DNA from: Rhizobiaceae bacterium
GTDB taxonomy: Bacteria; Pseudomonadota; Alphaproteobacteria; Rhizobiales; Rhizobiaceae
Direction of reading: 5' to 3'
NCBI GenBank assembly: GCA_004299545.1
Contig: SCRB01000611.1
Coordinates: forward strand, 1-6,251
DNA length: 6,251 bases
Shown: in pieces, positions 5,367 to 6,251 of the stretch
Numbering within the stretch: position 1 is the stretch's first letter
Layout of the letters: every line of letters starts with the position of its first letter
Position numbers and translations under genes: made by a program
Notes under the pieces: model-generated
Told to the model about the DNA's origin: nothing
What the model saw: only the letters and a program-made list of their open reading frames with translations
The model's database searches: none

Positions 5367-6251
5367 ATGTTCGCCAACTTTTTTTGTCCTGGAAGACCTG
5401 CCCAAAAAAGGGGGCTGACCAAAATAGCCTTGACCGCGTTTCTTGCGTTCGCCGGCTCGGCTGCGGCGCATGCGGCCGACCGGACACTGGTGATGTATTG
5501 CGGCGTCGACGAGGCCTGGTGCCGGGCGATGGCGACCACCTACCAGAAGGAAACCGGCGTCGATGTCGACATGACCCGCATGAGCGCGGGCGAGATCTAC
5601 GCCAGGCTGCGGGCCGAAAAGGCCAATCCGCAGGCCGACATCTGGTGGGGCGGCACCGGCGATCCGCATCTGCAGGCCGCCGACGAAGGGCTGACGGAAG
5701 AATATAAGTCGCCCAAGCTGCCTGAACTCTATGATTGGGCGCAAAAGCAGGCGGTGCGTTCCAAATACCGTACCGTCGGCATCTACCTTGGCGCGCTCGG
5801 CTTCGGCTACAATTCCGATGACCTGAAGCAGCGCAACCTGAAGGCGCCTGAATGCTGGGCGGACCTCATCAAGCCCGAATTCCAGGGCGAGGTGGAGATG
5901 GCTGACCCCAATTCCTCCGGCACCGCCTGGACGGCCCTCGCGACCATCGTGCAGTTGATGGGTGAGGACAAGGCTTTCGACTATTTCAAGAAGCTGAACA
6001 AGAACATCGCCGAATACACCAAGGCGGGTGCGGCGCCGGCGATGGCGATGGCCAAGGGCGAGACGATGGTCGGCATCGCCTTCCAGCACGATATTATTTT
6101 CGCCGCCAAGCAGAATCATGCGGTGAAGGTCGTTTCGCCCTGCGAGGGAACCGGCTTTGAGATCGGCTCGATGAGCATCATCAAGGGTGCCAGGCACCTC
6201 GACGAAGCGAAGAAGTTCTACGAATGGGCGCTGACGCCTGCGGCGCAGAGC
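5367..6251 (+). CDS. ABC importer substrate-binding protein, AfuA/FbpA-like, 3' truncated by window
   Basis: The first 295 codons of a periplasmic solute-binding protein of the iron(III)/AfuA/phosphonate cluster (PF13343/PF13416 type); the usual length is about 340, so the last 40-50 residues are missing. It has a Sec signal: long n-region 1-19 with Lys14, Arg15 and Lys19, core IALTAFLAFAGSA (20-32), and cleavage after AHA (34-36). The mature chain starts ADRTLVMYCGVDEAW. Family landmarks are ADIWWGGTGDPHLQAA (90-105), GFGYNSDDL (145-153), ADPNSSGTAWTAL (179-191) and GIAFQHD (236-242). The tyrosine pair that binds Fe3+ in FbpA is not seen where expected; His241-Asp242 and Glu265 sit there, as in AfuA, which binds hexose phosphates. 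Four cysteines (45, 52, 163, 259) could form two disulfides. The start is set by AAAGGAGG. It probably heads an operon with permease and ATPase genes beyond the edge. Binding-protein role secure; ligand inferred, with phosphonate or iron as alternatives. Confidence 0.92.
   Translation, partial: MFANFFCPGRPAQKRGLTKIALTAFLAFAGSAAAHAADRTLVMYCGVDEAWCRAMATTYQKETGVDVDMTRMSAGEIYARLRAEKANPQADIWWGGTGDPHLQAADEGLTEEYKSPKLPELYDWAQKQAVRSKYRTVGIYLGALGFGYNSDDLKQRNLKAPECWADLIKPEFQGEVEMADPNSSGTAWTALATIVQLMGEDKAFDYFKKLNKNIAEYTKAGAAPAMAMAKGETMVGIAFQHDIIFAAKQNHAVKVVSPCEGTGFEIGSMSIIKGARHLDEAKKFYEWALTPAAQS

Noticed and set aside
5347..5418. A possible short leader frame of 23 codons overlapping the binding-protein start.
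   Set aside because: The strong AAAGGAGG lies inside it and fits the ATG at 5367; no separate ribosome site serves the ATG at 5347.
5295..6197. A 300-codon minus-strand frame opposite the binding-protein gene.
   Set aside because: His/Arg/Gly-rich antisense translation; the plus strand encodes a recognisable signal peptide and binding protein.
1..6251. A hidden undescribed multi-gene system, mobile island, CRISPR array or RNA gene.
   Set aside because: Every substantial frame is explained by known families in mixed orientations, with no transposase, integrase, tRNA, direct-repeat array or toxin-antitoxin-like pair visible.

Overview
The window is GC-rich, tightly packed bacterial DNA with little non-coding space. 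Gene content and protein style point to an alphaproteobacterium of the Rhizobiales (Rhizobium, Ensifer, Agrobacterium or Shinella-like). Supporting signs are a PF10115 'HlyU' protein, a divergent MutT-like NUDIX protein of rhizobial type, and a structured intergenic segment resembling the dispersed palindromic repeats of this order. The assignment is inference; no rRNA or other phylogenetic marker is present.

Layout, left to right. (1) A cupin at 59-454 (+) closely resembling the manganese-dependent (R)-hydroxynitrile lyase of Granulicella tundricola. (2) A SlyD-type FKBP prolyl isomerase at 631-1065 (+), preceded by a strong hairpin. (3) A convergent gap with repeat-like hairpins. (4) Two minus-strand genes: a small PF10115 'HlyU' protein (1288-1581), and upstream of it a YjbQ/UPF0047 protein (1682-2101). 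(5) A divergent intergenic region, then a large CPA2 cation:proton antiporter with two C-terminal UspA-like domains (2321-4690, +). (6) A convergent NUDIX hydrolase (4733-5197, -). (7) A divergent regulatory region holding several inverted repeats. (8) The first 295 codons of a periplasmic substrate-binding protein of an ABC importer (5367 to the window edge, +). This last gene is open at its 3' end and starts from a near-perfect Shine-Dalgarno; its transporter partners presumably lie beyond the window.

The genes look like a run of small, mostly independent chromosomal units rather than one pathway. Possible themes are stress and ion homeostasis (antiporter-USP fusion), nucleotide sanitation or signalling (NUDIX), protein folding (FKBP) and solute import. 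I found no phage, transposase, CRISPR, tRNA or rRNA signature and no convincing undescribed multi-gene system. The points most worth a second look are the hydroxynitrile-lyase-like cupin, the Glu-Asp ion-site motif of the antiporter, the substituted NUDIX box, the likely non-iron binding site of the 'iron-type' binding protein, and the cluster of inverted repeats in front of that gene.
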